Of a DNA stretch of 6,424 nt, positions 6,254 through 6,424 are shown piece after piece (the first letter of the stretch is position 1; the number at the start of each line of letters is the position of its first letter). Source of the DNA: Chloroflexota bacterium (GTDB lineage Bacteria; Chloroflexota; Anaerolineae; B4-G1); assembly GCA_011046405.1 (NCBI GenBank), contig DSAR01000547.1, positions 1 to 6,424 on the forward strand. The letters are read 5' to 3'. The position numbers were made by a program, and so were the translations under genes. The notes under the pieces were generated by a model, which searched no databases, was not told where the DNA came from, and saw only the letters and a program-made list of their open reading frames with translations.

Positions 6254-6421
6254 ATGAAGTGCTCGTATCGGAGAGTCGTGTTGAGTCTGGCAGCGTTGTT
6301 GGTGATGGTGGCATTGGTGCTGGGGCCAGCGGCATCCGGCGTAGACGTGGCGACACCCGCGTTCGATGGGATGCACGGCTTGTTGTGCCCGAGCGCTCAC
6401 GCTGGCAGTGGCGCGACGTAG
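6254..6421 (+). CDS. Small exported peptide (55 aa), unknown function
   Basis: A complete short gene of 55 codons plus TAG. The ATG at 6254 is preceded by AAGGGAGG with 6 nt spacing, an excellent ribosome site; an in-frame TTG at 6233 lacks one. The product has a classic secretion signal: a basic n-region (MKCSYRR), a hydrophobic core (about residues 8-23) and small residues GPAASG (24-29), where signal peptidase could cut. About 26 residues follow, ending CPSAHAGSGAT, with one Cys at 45 and a second signal-peptidase-like A-H-A at 48-50. I do not recognise a family. It has its own promoter and direct-repeat operator after the regulator's terminator, so it is the likely target of the neighbouring SARP-type regulator. 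It may be a signalling peptide precursor, a small secreted protein or a remnant of a longer exported protein; the good expression signals argue against a pure remnant. Confidence 0.65.
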   Translation: MKCSYRRVVLSLAALLVMVALVLGPAASGVDVATPAFDGMHGLLCPSAHAGSGAT

Positions 6422-6424
6422 ACT

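Noticed and set aside
6111..6356. 81-aa minus-strand ORF opposite the peptide gene
   Set aside because: It runs through the terminator and promoter of the plus-strand gene; its lysine/phenylalanine-rich end is just the translated terminator.

Overview
The window looks like chromosomal DNA of a free-living bacterium, most likely a Chloroflexota member (Anaerolineae or Caldilineae type). This is an inference from three things: a large regulator that joins a MalT-like STAND ATPase, a TPR array and a SARP/BTAD output module, an architecture especially common in that phylum; a YvcK protein with an added N-terminal membrane anchor; and an ATTCGTG-rich inverted repeat of a kind I associate with such genomes. 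No phage, transposon, CRISPR, tRNA or rRNA is visible.

Layout. Positions 1-292 are non-coding and hold two inverted-repeat structures downstream of gap. On the minus strand, yvcK (1315-2607, GTG start) is followed by gap (293-1318). The two overlap by 4 nt (ATGA), and the gap ribosome site lies inside the end of yvcK, so they form a translationally coupled operon. A near-consensus promoter (TTGACG, 17 nt, TATAAT) sits just upstream of yvcK. A short divergent intergenic region carries this promoter and a weaker one for the plus-strand regulator (about 2833-6087, roughly 1084 aa). After the regulator come an intrinsic terminator (6135-6170), a perfect 11-bp tandem direct repeat (6174-6195), an extended -10 box (6203-6211), a strong ribosome site and a complete 55-codon gene for a tiny exported peptide (6254-6421).

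How the parts may work together. yvcK and gap pair a regulator of carbon flux and cell-envelope physiology with the reversible glycolytic/gluconeogenic enzyme GAPDH. The right half is the most interesting part. A cytosolic TPR-containing regulator with a SARP DNA-binding domain lies next to a small secreted peptide gene, whose promoter has the arrangement known for SARP targets: 11-bp-phased direct repeats close to the -10 and no good -35. I infer a self-contained regulator-peptide module, possibly a peptide-signalling circuit analogous in logic to, but not homologous with, RRNPP/Phr systems. The promoter layout and the peptide gene are read directly from the sequence. The signalling role is a hypothesis.
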